64,000 bases of DNA, from the NCBI GenBank assembly GCA_934086185.1, contig CAKOHW010000001.1:1-64000 (forward strand), given 5' to 3'. Within the stretch, counting starts at the first letter, position 1; each line of letters starts with the position of its first letter. The position numbers and the translations under genes are program-made. The DNA comes from an uncultured Bacilli bacterium. GTDB lineage: Bacteria > Bacillota_I > Bacilli_A > RF39 > UBA660. Below, piece by piece: positions 37,282-45,914 of this stretch. The notes beneath the pieces are model-generated. The model saw only the letters and a list, made by a program, of their open reading frames with translations. It had not been told where the DNA came from and made no database searches.

Positions 37282-37494
37282 ATTTATTGTAAAATCTTCC
37301 AAAGAACCATTTTCTTCTAATATTTTATTTACACTTTTTGTTGCTTTATTTAATTTATCTGAACATACTTTTATTAGTTTCATTGCTTTACTATATTTTT
37401 CAATACTGGTTTCTAAATCAGTATTACCACTTTCTAATTCTTTTACAATACTTTCTATTTCTAATAATAATTCGTCAAATTTCTTTTCTTCCAT
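37270..37494 (-). CDS. xseB: Exodeoxyribonuclease VII small subunit
   Basis: The 74-residue helical protein starts MEEKKFDELLLEIESIVKEL and contains ESGNTDLETSIEKY, the standard XseB signature. It binds several copies per XseA to form exonuclease VII, which degrades single-stranded DNA. Its ATG overlaps the final base of xseA. Confidence 0.95.
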   Translation of the reverse strand: MEEKKFDELLLEIESIVKELESGNTDLETSIEKYSKAMKLIKVCSDKLNKATKSVNKILEENGSLEDFTINESE

Positions 37495-38759
37495 TATTTA
37501 TTAATCCTTTCTATTATTGCATCTATGTTACCTTTATGTAATTTAATATTTATTTTATCATTTATTTTTATATCTTTAATATTTTTTATTGTTTTATTAT
37601 CTTTAGTTGTTACACTATAACCTTTTTTTAAGACATTTAATGGGTTTAATAAATCTAATTTATTTAATAATAGTTCATATGTATTATTAAATGTACTTAT
37701 TATTGAGTTTGGATTATTAAGAGTGTAATTATTTTTTAATGTATCTAATTTTTTTATACTTATATCTAAGTTATGTTTTGTTATATCGTTTAGTTTATTT
37801 ATTAATGTATCTAATTTTTGTTCTTTTATTTCAAACGTTGCCAGTGGATTTGTTAATACGTATGTTGATTTTAAAGTATTTAATCTTTCCTTTTTTGCAT
37901 CCAGAATATTGCTAATATCTTTGTTGCACCTTATATCTAATTGATTTATGAAATTTCTTACATCAGTTATGTTTGGCACAGCCATTTCTGCTGCTCCTGT
38001 TGGAGTTGGTGCTCTTAAATCTGCTACAAAGTCACTTATTGTAAAGTCTATTTCATGTCCCACGGCAGAAATTATTGGAGTTTTAGCATCATATATTGCA
38101 CGAGCTACTATTTCTTCATTAAAACTCCATAAGTCTTCAATGGAACCTCCACCACGGCCAACAATTAAAACATCCAAGTTGAATTCATCAGCTTTTTTTA
38201 TTTGTCTTACTATGTCATTAGCAGCTAATTCACCTTGTACTAATGCTGGAAACAATATTGTATTTGTAGATGGGAATCTTCTTTTTATAGTACTTAATAT
38301 ATCTCTTATTGCAGCTCCTGTTGGAGCAGTTACTATTCCTATCTTAGTAGGAAATTTTGGAATCTTCTTTTTATGATCTTGATTGAATAATCCTTCTTTT
38401 GCTAATTGTTTTTTTAATTCTTCAAATTTTAAATAAAGATTACCTACACCATCATTTATCATTTCTTCTATATAAATTTGATAACCACCTGTAGGCTCAT
38501 AAATACTAACTCTTCCTACTACTAACACTTTCATACCATCTACTGGTACAAAATTAAGTTTACTAGCAGCACTAGAAAACATTACGGCATTAATTCTACT
38601 TGTTTCATCTTTTAAAGTAAAATATAAATGTCCTCTTGTATGTCCTTTAAAATTAGATATTTCTCCTTTTAAACATAGTTTTTGTATATGTGGATCAATA
38701 TCAAATTTATTTTTCAAATATTTATTTAATGTAGTTACTGTTATATATCTTCTTTCCAT
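37494..38759 (-). CDS. xseA: Exodeoxyribonuclease VII large subunit
   Basis: The 421-residue protein has an OB-fold start (LCLKGEISNFKGHTRGHLYFTLKD), the catalytic domain with PTGAAIRDIL, VGRGGGSIEDLWSFN and ISAVGHEIDFTISDF, then a coiled-coil tail. It is the catalytic subunit for removing short single-stranded DNA in repair and recombination. It heads the xseA-xseB pair, and nusB lies upstream. Confidence 0.96.
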   Translation of the reverse strand: MERRYITVTTLNKYLKNKFDIDPHIQKLCLKGEISNFKGHTRGHLYFTLKDETSRINAVMFSSAASKLNFVPVDGMKVLVVGRVSIYEPTGGYQIYIEEMINDGVGNLYLKFEELKKQLAKEGLFNQDHKKKIPKFPTKIGIVTAPTGAAIRDILSTIKRRFPSTNTILFPALVQGELAANDIVRQIKKADEFNLDVLIVGRGGGSIEDLWSFNEEIVARAIYDAKTPIISAVGHEIDFTISDFVADLRAPTPTGAAEMAVPNITDVRNFINQLDIRCNKDISNILDAKKERLNTLKSTYVLTNPLATFEIKEQKLDTLINKLNDITKHNLDISIKKLDTLKNNYTLNNPNSIISTFNNTYELLLNKLDLLNPLNVLKKGYSVTTKDNKTIKNIKDIKINDKINIKLHKGNIDAIIERINK

Positions 38760-38775
38760 GTTTCACCTATTATAT

Positions 38776-38806
38776 TAAAAATAATATAGCAACTACTATA
38801 TTATTC
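38776..38806 (-). terminator. Terminator of nusB
   Basis: AATAATATA and TATATTATT form a nine-pair hairpin followed by TTTTT on the minus strand, overlapping the nusB stop codon. xseA begins soon after, so this may be partly read through. Confidence 0.6.
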
Positions 38807-39196
38807 ATTAACTATTTTATCTAAAACAGCATTAATCATCTTTCTAACGTTTTCATCACTATATTTTTTTGCTAATTCAATTGCTTCATTAATAACAACA
38901 ATATTTGGAGTATCTGTATATTTAATTTCATATAAACTCATTCTTAATATAGTTGCACCTAAATTATCTAATCTATCTATTGTCCAATCAGTTAAATATT
39001 CATTTGCAATTTTATTTAACTCATCATAATTATCTAATACACCATTTACAATAGTATTAACAAACTCATTAGATATTTCTATATTTTCTTTTATTACTTT
39101 ATCTAAATCATAATTATAATTGCTTTTTTTATACATATCAATTTGATATAAAATAGTCATTATTTTTTCTCTTAATTCACTTCTACTTACAGCCAT
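38801..39196 (-). CDS. nusB: Transcription antitermination factor NusB
   Basis: This 131-residue all-helical protein starts SRSELREKIMTILYQIDMY and contains LDNLGATILRMSLYEI and VVINEAIELAKKYSDE, the conserved NusB core. It binds BoxA RNA with S10 to prevent early termination of rRNA operons. It has an AGGTGATTTG ribosome binding site and lies 30 bases from nth. Confidence 0.95.
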   Translation of the reverse strand: MAVSRSELREKIMTILYQIDMYKKSNYNYDLDKVIKENIEISNEFVNTIVNGVLDNYDELNKIANEYLTDWTIDRLDNLGATILRMSLYEIKYTDTPNIVVINEAIELAKKYSDENVRKMINAVLDKIVNE

Positions 39197-39226
39197 TCAA
39201 ATCACCTTTCGTTATTATATCACATA

Positions 39227-39847
39227 TTATCTTTTTTTAATATATTTACAATATTCTTTTAATTTACATTCATCACAGTTAGGATTTTGACTTTTACATA
39301 TATATCTTCCAAATAATACTAATTGATGATGTGTTCTACTCCATTTATCTTTTGGAAGTTTTTTCATTAGTTTTTTTTCTACAGTATAAACACTATCATT
39401 TTTATTTACTAATCCTAATCTTTTTGATACTCTATCTACATGAGTATCTACTGCAATAGCTGGAATATCAAAAAGATTTGATAATACTACGTTAGTAGTT
39501 TTTCTTCCTACTCCAGGAAGGCTTTCTAAATATTCTCTATCATTTGGAACAATACCATTAAAATCTTTTACTAGGCTTTTAGCAATATTAATTATATATA
39601 CACTTTTCTTTTTATAATTTCCACAACTATAAATAATATTTTCTATATCTTTTTCTACTGCATTACTTAAACTAAAAATATCATATTTTTCAAATAATTC
39701 TTTAGTCACTTTATTTACTCTAGCATCAGTACATTGTGCAGATAAAACAGTTGCGATTAGTAGTTCATAATCTTTATTATACTCTAATTCACATCTAGGA
39801 TTAGGTATCATCTCATCTAAATTTTCAAGTAATATTTCAGTTTTCAT
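39227..39847 (-). CDS. nth: Endonuclease III (DNA glycosylase/AP lyase)
   Basis: The helix-hairpin-helix ESLPGVGRKTTNVVLSN and the catalytic aspartate in AVDTHVDRVSKRL are present. The iron-sulfur cluster motif C-x6-C-x2-C-x5-C is complete at the C-terminus (CKSQNPNCDECKLKEYC). It removes oxidised pyrimidines and cuts the abasic site. The length of 206 is typical. The start overlaps the dnaD-like gene by 11 bases. Confidence 0.96.
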   Translation of the reverse strand: MKTEILLENLDEMIPNPRCELEYNKDYELLIATVLSAQCTDARVNKVTKELFEKYDIFSLSNAVEKDIENIIYSCGNYKKKSVYIINIAKSLVKDFNGIVPNDREYLESLPGVGRKTTNVVLSNLFDIPAIAVDTHVDRVSKRLGLVNKNDSVYTVEKKLMKKLPKDKWSRTHHQLVLFGRYICKSQNPNCDECKLKEYCKYIKKR

Positions 39848-40475
39848 CTAACCAATTATATTCAAAGAAGTAATTATTTTTTTCTTCTTTATCTTTTTTC
39901 ATTCTATTGTTTTCTACATCACTAACTGTTTTATAACCTTTCTTTGTCCATTCATATATTATTTTATCTATATATCTTAAATTACTTACTCCATTTAATG
40001 TTGCTTCTTTTAAAGCTTCTTTTATTAATTCTTCGCTCATTCCACTTTCTATCCAAGCATTAATGAATTCATATTCCATTGGTGACAATGGTCTTGCAAA
40101 TTCTTTTTCAAAAGTTTCAAATATATTTTTACTACTTTTTTTAGTTACTTTTTTATTTATATCACATGCTGCTAATTTATAAATACTATCTAGAGATATT
40201 TCTTCATTAACTCTATCTCCATCTTTAGTAATATTTGTACTAATTAAATTTTTACTAGTTAGTGAACTGAATGATTCTAATATTTCAGCATTAGTTAATG
40301 AAGTTATGTTATTTATTAAATTTAAGTCCAATACTGGATGTTCTTGATTAGTTAGATATATTAATAATAATGTTTCATTTATAGTTAAATTATTTTCTTT
40401 TATAATTTTAAATAGAAATGGTCTAATTATGTAATCTTTATTTTTGATGATACTATAAATTACTTCATTACTCAT
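39837..40475 (-). CDS. dnaD: DnaD-like replication initiation protein
   Basis: A winged-helix N-terminal half (about 1-100) is followed by a DnaD domain (about 120-200) with FEKEFARPLSPMEYEFINAW and VSNLRYIDKIIYEWTKKGYK. In Bacillus, DnaD helps load the replicative helicase and is encoded beside nth, as here. The length of 212 is normal. It lies two bases after cca and overlaps nth. Confidence 0.88.
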   Translation of the reverse strand: MSNEVIYSIIKNKDYIIRPFLFKIIKENNLTINETLLLIYLTNQEHPVLDLNLINNITSLTNAEILESFSSLTSKNLISTNITKDGDRVNEEISLDSIYKLAACDINKKVTKKSSKNIFETFEKEFARPLSPMEYEFINAWIESGMSEELIKEALKEATLNGVSNLRYIDKIIYEWTKKGYKTVSDVENNRMKKDKEEKNNYFFEYNWLDEN

Positions 40476-40477
40476 AA

Positions 40478-41554
40478 TTATACCTTCTTTCTAATAAATT
40501 TAACTATTTCTCTATTATTATTTTTTATTATTCCATTAATGATATTATACTCTAATAAGGAATAAATTTCGTTAATATTATTATAACAATTATTATTTAA
40601 TTTAACTAGAGTTTTAATATTAATTTTTATATCTTTTTTTGATTTTATTGGTAATTTATTAAACATCTTGTTTATGTCTTTAGTATTTATGCCTAATATT
40701 TCACCTGCTATTGTACATATATATAATCCATATTTATATAAAATATTATTATCTATTTTATTTTGTTTTAATATTTCTTGTATCTTTATAATAGTATCTT
40801 TTTCCAATTTAGTAAATGGTAAATTTAAATTATTAAGTTGTGCATATATACCCATTATATCTTTTGTATATTTTATATTTTTAGTATGTAAGTTTAAAAT
40901 ATCACTTATATTAAGTTCATCTAGTATTTTTATTGCTTCTAATTTATTTTGATTAGAAAACATTTTATCTAATTCTTCTTTTATTTTATAATTTGATATA
41001 TTTAATAAAATTTTAGAATTATATTTGACAAAATCTTTTAGTTCATCATCGATTTTGAAATCATATTTTGCTTTTAAACGTACCATTCTTAGTATTCTTA
41101 ATGGATCTTCATTTATTTTTTTATTTATATCTCCTATACATCTTATTTTTTTGTCTTTTAAATCTTTTAATCCATTAAAATAATCTATTACATTGCCATC
41201 TTTGTCCATTAAAAGAGCATTAATTGTAAAGTCTCTTCTAGATAAATCACTTTTTATATCATTAACAAATATAATGCTCATTGGTTTGCCTTTAGAATAA
41301 TTTGATTCTTTTCTAAAAGTAGTAATGTCTATATTATATTTTTTCGTCTTTAGATTAACACACCCATAATTATCTTTTGTATCACTTACTAATTTAAGTA
41401 TTGATATAACATCTTTTGGTAATGCATTTGTACATATATCAATATCATTTGTATCAATTCCTAACAAATAATCTCTTACATAGCCACCTACAATATAAGC
41501 ATTGTACCCATTATTTTCTAATTTTTTTATTATATTTGTAATTATTTTATCCAT
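40478..41554 (-). CDS. cca: CCA tRNA nucleotidyltransferase (class II)
   Basis: This enzyme adds or repairs the CCA end of tRNAs. The class II signature is clear: AYIVGGYVRDYLLG, the catalytic NDIDICTNA, then RRDFTINALLMD and EDPLRILRMVRLKAKY. The length of 358 is a little short, mainly in the helical tail. It is the first of a cca-dnaD-nth cluster. Its presence means the nucleotidyltransferase domain at 10840-14739 is not needed for this task. Confidence 0.93.
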   Translation of the reverse strand: MDKIITNIIKKLENNGYNAYIVGGYVRDYLLGIDTNDIDICTNALPKDVISILKLVSDTKDNYGCVNLKTKKYNIDITTFRKESNYSKGKPMSIIFVNDIKSDLSRRDFTINALLMDKDGNVIDYFNGLKDLKDKKIRCIGDINKKINEDPLRILRMVRLKAKYDFKIDDELKDFVKYNSKILLNISNYKIKEELDKMFSNQNKLEAIKILDELNISDILNLHTKNIKYTKDIMGIYAQLNNLNLPFTKLEKDTIIKIQEILKQNKIDNNILYKYGLYICTIAGEILGINTKDINKMFNKLPIKSKKDIKINIKTLVKLNNNCYNNINEIYSLLEYNIINGIIKNNNREIVKFIRKKV

Positions 41555-41631
41555 ATTACTCCTTATAATTTATCTATTTAAATTATATCATGTATATTAG
41601 TTTTAAATTAAAAAATACCTAGTAATTTACA

Positions 41632-41661
41632 TAAAAAAGAAAAGAGATTTACTATCTCTTA
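41632..41661 (-). terminator. Terminator of the bacteriocin operon
   Basis: AAGAGAT and ATCTCTT form a hairpin followed by a T-rich tract on the minus strand, directly at the stop codon of peptide B. Confidence 0.8.
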
Positions 41662-41808
41662 ACAACTTCTTCCATTAATAAAGTAATTTAATGCACTGCC
41701 TATATTTCTACCAATGTTAAGTACTACATTAAATAGTCTTGCTACTGAATTTATTAATGATGCATTTATTCCGCCACCATAAATTTTCATCAATTCGTTA
41801 TTACTCAT
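41659..41808 (-). CDS. Bacteriocin-like peptide B with double-glycine leader
   Basis: This 49-residue peptide begins MSNNELMKIYGG, a textbook double-glycine leader (ELxxIxGG). The mature part of about 37 residues starts GINASLINSVARLF, contains the GxxxG motif GRNIG in an amphipathic helix, and ends INGRSC with a single cysteine. The start codon overlaps the stop of peptide A (ATGA), so the two are translated together. The peptide should be cut and exported by the C39 transporter just upstream. A class IIb two-peptide bacteriocin is the best guess; a signalling peptide is the alternative. Confidence 0.8.
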   Translation of the reverse strand: MSNNELMKIYGGGINASLINSVARLFNVVLNIGRNIGSALNYFINGRSC

Positions 41809-41951
41809 GCATTACATGTAAGAGGTCTTAAATAACCATCTATAATTCCTACAAATAGAGTTCCTAATGCACTTAATATTATACCAAGTCCCCATTTTTT
41901 AAAAGAAGCTCCTCCCTTTATATTAATTAATGTTTCTTTATTTAGTACCAT
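41805..41951 (-). CDS. Bacteriocin-like peptide A with double-glycine leader
   Basis: This 48-residue peptide begins MVLNKETLINIKGG and the mature part of 34 residues starts ASFKKWGLGIILSALG. It has a basic tip, a long hydrophobic stretch with glycine or serine every few residues (GIILS, SALGTLFVG) and a tail ending RPLTCNA with one cysteine. The ATG lies two bases past the exporter stop codon, and its AAGGAG site is inside the exporter gene, which indicates translational coupling. It ends in UGA, showing that UGA is a stop in this genome. No immunity gene is recognisable next to it. Confidence 0.8.
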   Translation of the reverse strand: MVLNKETLINIKGGASFKKWGLGIILSALGTLFVGIIDGYLRPLTCNA

Positions 41952-41953
41952 CT

Positions 41954-43933
41954 TTACTCCTTTCTTAAAGTTAATTGTTTAGGAAAAATATTACTTAAAT
42001 CTTTATGACTAATATAAATAATAGTTTTATTTTTATAATATTTTAAAATATTTTTGACAATATTAATTTCCAAATTATAATCTACTTCTTTTAATACTTC
42101 GTCAAGTATAACAATATTTTTTGAATGTATTAAACTTCTTGCTAAAATTATTCTATTAATTTCACCACCACTTAAACTATAATTATTAATTATATATGAA
42201 TCAAGTCCAAAATTTTTATTTTTTATTATTTCATTTATATGACATATAGATAATACTTTTTTTAGATATTTATCATCTACCTTTTTATCTAGGATAATAT
42301 TATTAAGTATTGTATCATCAAATAACATTTCATTTTGAGATACGTAACTAATAAGATTATCGTTATTTTTATTTTTTAAGTTTATATTATCTTTTAATAT
42401 TAACCCTTTATAATTATTAATTTCAGAATAGATTATTTTCATTAAAGTACTTTTTCCACTTCCTGAAGGGCCATTAATAAATATTTTATCTTTATTTAAT
42501 ATAGTATAGTTTATATTATTTAATACTTTATTATCATTTATTTTATAATTGATATTATTTATACTTATAATATTAAATTTTTTATTAACTATTGGAAGTT
42601 TATCTTCTTTATAAGATAAAAAGTCATTATTTTTAATAATCATTGTTTTATATAGTATAAGTGTTGGATATAAGTTAATTACTTCACTTACTAAATTCAT
42701 TATATAATTATATATTATAAATATACTTATGCTATTTGTAATACTATAGTTATTTATCTTAATTAGTATTAAGATAAATACCATGAATAAGTTTTTTAAT
42801 ACTTCATTAAACAATATTATCTTTGATATATTTATATATAAATTTAAATTAATATTGTTTTTATTGTTAATACTTTCTTTTATTTTTGAGTAAATATAAT
42901 TATAGCATTTTAAATGTTTTATAGTTTCTATATTTTTTATATAATTTATTATTTCATTATTATAATTTTCACTCATATTAATTTGATATCGTATTTTATA
43001 AATTATTTTATTATAATTTTTTATATTAATGAATGTATAAATTATTATAAAAATTATTAAGTAAGAGGTTATATTTTTATAGAGTAACGAAATTAAAAAT
43101 ATTATTATAATTTGAATTGTATTAAAAATTATTATTGTTATGTAATTTAAAATATTGTTACTTATTTCATTTAGTTCATTAAATCTTGTAATTATTTCTC
43201 CTAAACTTTTTAACTTTATATAGTTTGAAGGAAGTTTAAAAATATGATTTATAAATTTTAATATTATATTTTTATTAAATGAATTAGAACTTTTTAATAT
43301 TATTATATTTTTTATAAATGTGAATATAAAATTAATTAGTATTAATAAAATAATTATTATTGCATAATTTACTTTATAATCTATTATTTTATATTCTAAA
43401 TTATTTATTATTGAACAGATTAAGCAAAAAAAGCTTAAGATTAAAATTAATATATATTTTTTATAATTAATTTTAATATTTTCTATAATTGAATTCCAAA
43501 AGAATTTATTTTTCTTATATTTAGGAATTATATTTATAGGCTCAAAATATAATACAATACCAGTAAATAATTCATAGAATAAATCAAGTGTCATTTTTTT
43601 CTTGCCTATACTTGGATCCATTAAGTAAATATATTTATCATTTATTTTATAGGCAACTGTAAAGTGATATAGATTATTTTTTTGTTTTAAATGAACAATA
43701 ATTGGTTTATTAATTTCATTTATACATGATACTTTTTTTCCATATGAATTAAAGCCGTATTTTTTTGCACAGTTGATAAGTTCGTATGCATTTGTTCCAT
43801 TAATACTTGTATTAGTATTTATTCTTAGATTTTCAAGAGGAACAAAGCCGTTATAATATTTAATAATACATTCTAATGAACAAATTCCACAGTCACTTAC
43901 TTCTTCTTGCAATACTTCATAAATCTTATTCAT
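41954..43933 (-). CDS. Peptidase-containing ABC transporter for double-glycine peptides (C39 type)
   Basis: Residues 1-125 form a C39 cysteine peptidase: LQEEVSDCGICSLECI with C15, the histidine in LYHFTVAYK and the aspartate in YLMDPSIG. Then come about six membrane helices (about 150-430) and an ATPase domain with GPSGSGKST, SLSGGEINRIILA and VILDEV. Such transporters cut leaders after GG and export the peptide, and two such peptides follow immediately. I place the start at ATG 43933, after a GGGAG site, giving 659 residues; the longer frame adds a lysine-rich stretch that does not belong to the family. Confidence 0.9.
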   Translation of the reverse strand: MNKIYEVLQEEVSDCGICSLECIIKYYNGFVPLENLRINTNTSINGTNAYELINCAKKYGFNSYGKKVSCINEINKPIIVHLKQKNNLYHFTVAYKINDKYIYLMDPSIGKKKMTLDLFYELFTGIVLYFEPINIIPKYKKNKFFWNSIIENIKINYKKYILILILSFFCLICSIINNLEYKIIDYKVNYAIIIILLILINFIFTFIKNIIILKSSNSFNKNIILKFINHIFKLPSNYIKLKSLGEIITRFNELNEISNNILNYITIIIFNTIQIIIIFLISLLYKNITSYLIIFIIIYTFINIKNYNKIIYKIRYQINMSENYNNEIINYIKNIETIKHLKCYNYIYSKIKESINNKNNINLNLYINISKIILFNEVLKNLFMVFILILIKINNYSITNSISIFIIYNYIMNLVSEVINLYPTLILYKTMIIKNNDFLSYKEDKLPIVNKKFNIISINNINYKINDNKVLNNINYTILNKDKIFINGPSGSGKSTLMKIIYSEINNYKGLILKDNINLKNKNNDNLISYVSQNEMLFDDTILNNIILDKKVDDKYLKKVLSICHINEIIKNKNFGLDSYIINNYSLSGGEINRIILARSLIHSKNIVILDEVLKEVDYNLEINIVKNILKYYKNKTIIYISHKDLSNIFPKQLTLRKE

Positions 43934-44021
43934 AATTTTACTCCCTTCACTATAAATTATTATCATTTTTTTTGCATTTCCTTTTTTTTCTTGCATTTTT
44001 AAAAAAAAAGTTAAAAAAAAA

Positions 44022-44894
44022 TTAGAACTTTATGATTTCTTGTTCTAATTCTAACTTAATATTATAATTTTTTTCTACTTTATCTTGTATAAGATTTATT
44101 AAATCTACTATATCTTTTTTTGTTGCATTATTTTTATTTATTATGAAATTAGCATGTTTGTCTGATATGAAGGCTCCTCCAATATTAAAACCTTTTAGAC
44201 CTATACTTTCTATTAATCTTCCTGCATAATCATTTGTTGGATTTTTAAATACACTTCCTGCATTTGGATATTCAAGTGGTTGTGAGTTTTTTCTTTTCAT
44301 TAATTTTTCTTTTATTATACTCATTAATTCTTCTTTATTTCCATTATTCAGTTTAAATTTTGCACTAATTACTATTTTATTTTTATCGCCTTTAAACATA
44401 CTATTTCTATATTTAAAATCACAATCTTCTTTTGATATTTCTTTTAATTCATTATTTTCTAAATATGTAACAGATATTAAATTATCACTAATGGTAGAGC
44501 CATTGCAACCTGCATTTCCAATTATTGCTCCACCTAATGTTCCTGGAATACCATATAAATTTTCAAAACCACATAAATTATTATTTATAGTATCTGTAAT
44601 CAATTTATTAAGTGTTACACCTGCATATGAAGTCACAATATTATCTTCTATTTCAATATTATTTATTTTATCTAGTAAAATAATTACTCCATTATAATCT
44701 TCATCAGGTAAAATTATATTACTTCCTTTACCTAATACAATATATTTAATATTATTTTCTTTTAAATACTTTATTAATTTTTTTAAATTATCTATATCAT
44801 ATGGTTTAATTATATATTTACTCATACCACCTATTTTATAAGTATTATATTTTTTTAAACTTTCATTTTCTAATAATTCTCCATAATTATTCAT
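44022..44894 (-). CDS. murB: UDP-N-acetylenolpyruvoylglucosamine reductase MurB
   Basis: MurB reduces UDP-GlcNAc-enolpyruvate to UDP-MurNAc with NADPH and FAD. The FAD-binding part contains YIVLGKGSNIILPD and GFENLYGIPGTLGGAIIGNAG, and the C-terminal part has NAGSVFKNP and the KHANFIINKNNAT region of type II enzymes. The length of 290 is typical. It follows a TasA-like gene by 14 bases, an unusual partner, and precedes the bacteriocin locus. Confidence 0.96.
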   Translation of the reverse strand: MNNYGELLENESLKKYNTYKIGGMSKYIIKPYDIDNLKKLIKYLKENNIKYIVLGKGSNIILPDEDYNGVIILLDKINNIEIEDNIVTSYAGVTLNKLITDTINNNLCGFENLYGIPGTLGGAIIGNAGCNGSTISDNLISVTYLENNELKEISKEDCDFKYRNSMFKGDKNKIVISAKFKLNNGNKEELMSIIKEKLMKRKNSQPLEYPNAGSVFKNPTNDYAGRLIESIGLKGFNIGGAFISDKHANFIINKNNATKKDIVDLINLIQDKVEKNYNIKLELEQEIIKF

Positions 44895-44908
44895 AAAGTC
44901 CCCCTAAA

Positions 44909-45814
44909 TTAAGATGTGGTAATATCTAAGTTTAATTCAGTATTATTTAATGTTAAATTCATATTTATTGTCTTAATAGTATCATCTGCATTAATAGTAT
45001 TATCAACAATAGAACTTGTTTGACTTTTATTTATTATAAAATCTTTTGTTCCTTTTGTAGTAATTGTATCATTAGTTTTATTTTTTAATCTAATTTCATA
45101 GTTATTAGGTTCTAAACCAACAAATTTATATGAATTATTTTTAATATTACTTGTTTTTATTTCATTAGTAACTGTGTTAACTAATTCTACATAATCATTT
45201 TCACTACTACCAGTTATAGTACCTATTAAATCATATACATTAGTAGTGTCATATATTTGTATTTTTGTTTCTAGTTTTTTATTCATATCTATACTTTGAT
45301 TAGTATCTAAAATATCATCATAAGTAATTGTTAAAGTATAATTATGTCTTAAGCCTGGGGCAATACTATTTGTTATAATTTGTGAGTTAGTTAATGGGAA
45401 GACGTTATCATCAAAACCATCACAATCTCTTATTTTTTCATCTGTCTCATCATTTACTTCAACGCATTCTAATTTCATTTTGATATCATCTGTTCTATCA
45501 AATTCATTTATAACATTTTCTAAATATACACCGTATGCACCAATTGTTTCATTACCTTTATTTGTTACTGTAAATGTTTTTGAATCAATTAAATCACCAG
45601 GAATTATTAATTTATCTGGTTTAATTGTTCCATTACCATCTCCATATATTAATTTTAGATTGGCTGTTTTTATCTTTATTGATTTATCATTAGTGTTTCC
45701 TTTAATTCTTGTTAAAAAGTATGCATAAGTAATTCCAAGTAATGTTAATATCAATAAAATCGTTGCAATAATACTTACTATTATTTTCTTTTTTCTATCC
45801 ATAGTTTCTGTCAT
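44909..45814 (-). CDS. Short TasA-like secreted protein
   Basis: The N-terminus MDRKKKIIVSIIATILLILT ends in LGITYAYFLTRIKGNT, the same signal type as the larger paralogues. The TasA-like domain contains LIYGDGNGTIKPDKL and KTFTVTNKGNETI, and a beta repeat (about 190-275) follows. The protein stops at residue 301 without the WRIVRI domain, so it may be a fibre or anchor subunit rather than a displayed domain. The start follows an AGGTGAT site. It precedes murB in a possible operon. Confidence 0.7.
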   Translation of the reverse strand: MTETMDRKKKIIVSIIATILLILTLLGITYAYFLTRIKGNTNDKSIKIKTANLKLIYGDGNGTIKPDKLIIPGDLIDSKTFTVTNKGNETIGAYGVYLENVINEFDRTDDIKMKLECVEVNDETDEKIRDCDGFDDNVFPLTNSQIITNSIAPGLRHNYTLTITYDDILDTNQSIDMNKKLETKIQIYDTTNVYDLIGTITGSSENDYVELVNTVTNEIKTSNIKNNSYKFVGLEPNNYEIRLKNKTNDTITTKGTKDFIINKSQTSSIVDNTINADDTIKTINMNLTLNNTELNLDITTS

Positions 45815-45887
45815 AAAATCACCTATTCTATAAAAAGTATATAGTAAAATATGCTTTTTTTCAATAAATTTTATTATATTTGTGTAA

Positions 45888-45914
45888 AGAAAAAATGCTT
45901 TTTATTAAGCATCT
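45888..45914 (-). terminator. Terminator of the MarR-ABC operon
   Basis: ATGCTT and AAGCAT form a hairpin followed by six T on the minus strand, overlapping the stop codon at 45905. Confidence 0.8.

Noticed and set aside
37948..38376. Plus-strand open frame of 142 codons inside xseA
   Set aside because: xseA is a clear, conserved gene on the other strand; the plus frame has no start signals and no recognisable family.
41805..41951. Peptides A and B as lanthipeptide or sactipeptide precursors
   Set aside because: No LanM, LanB/LanC or neighbouring radical SAM gene is present, and each mature peptide has a single cysteine. The only radical SAM gene is 15 kb away in a different operon.
43934..43996. 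Longer N-terminus for the C39 exporter
   Set aside because: The extra 21 codons are lysine-rich and low complexity. The GGGAG site and the start of the C39 domain both support ATG 43933.
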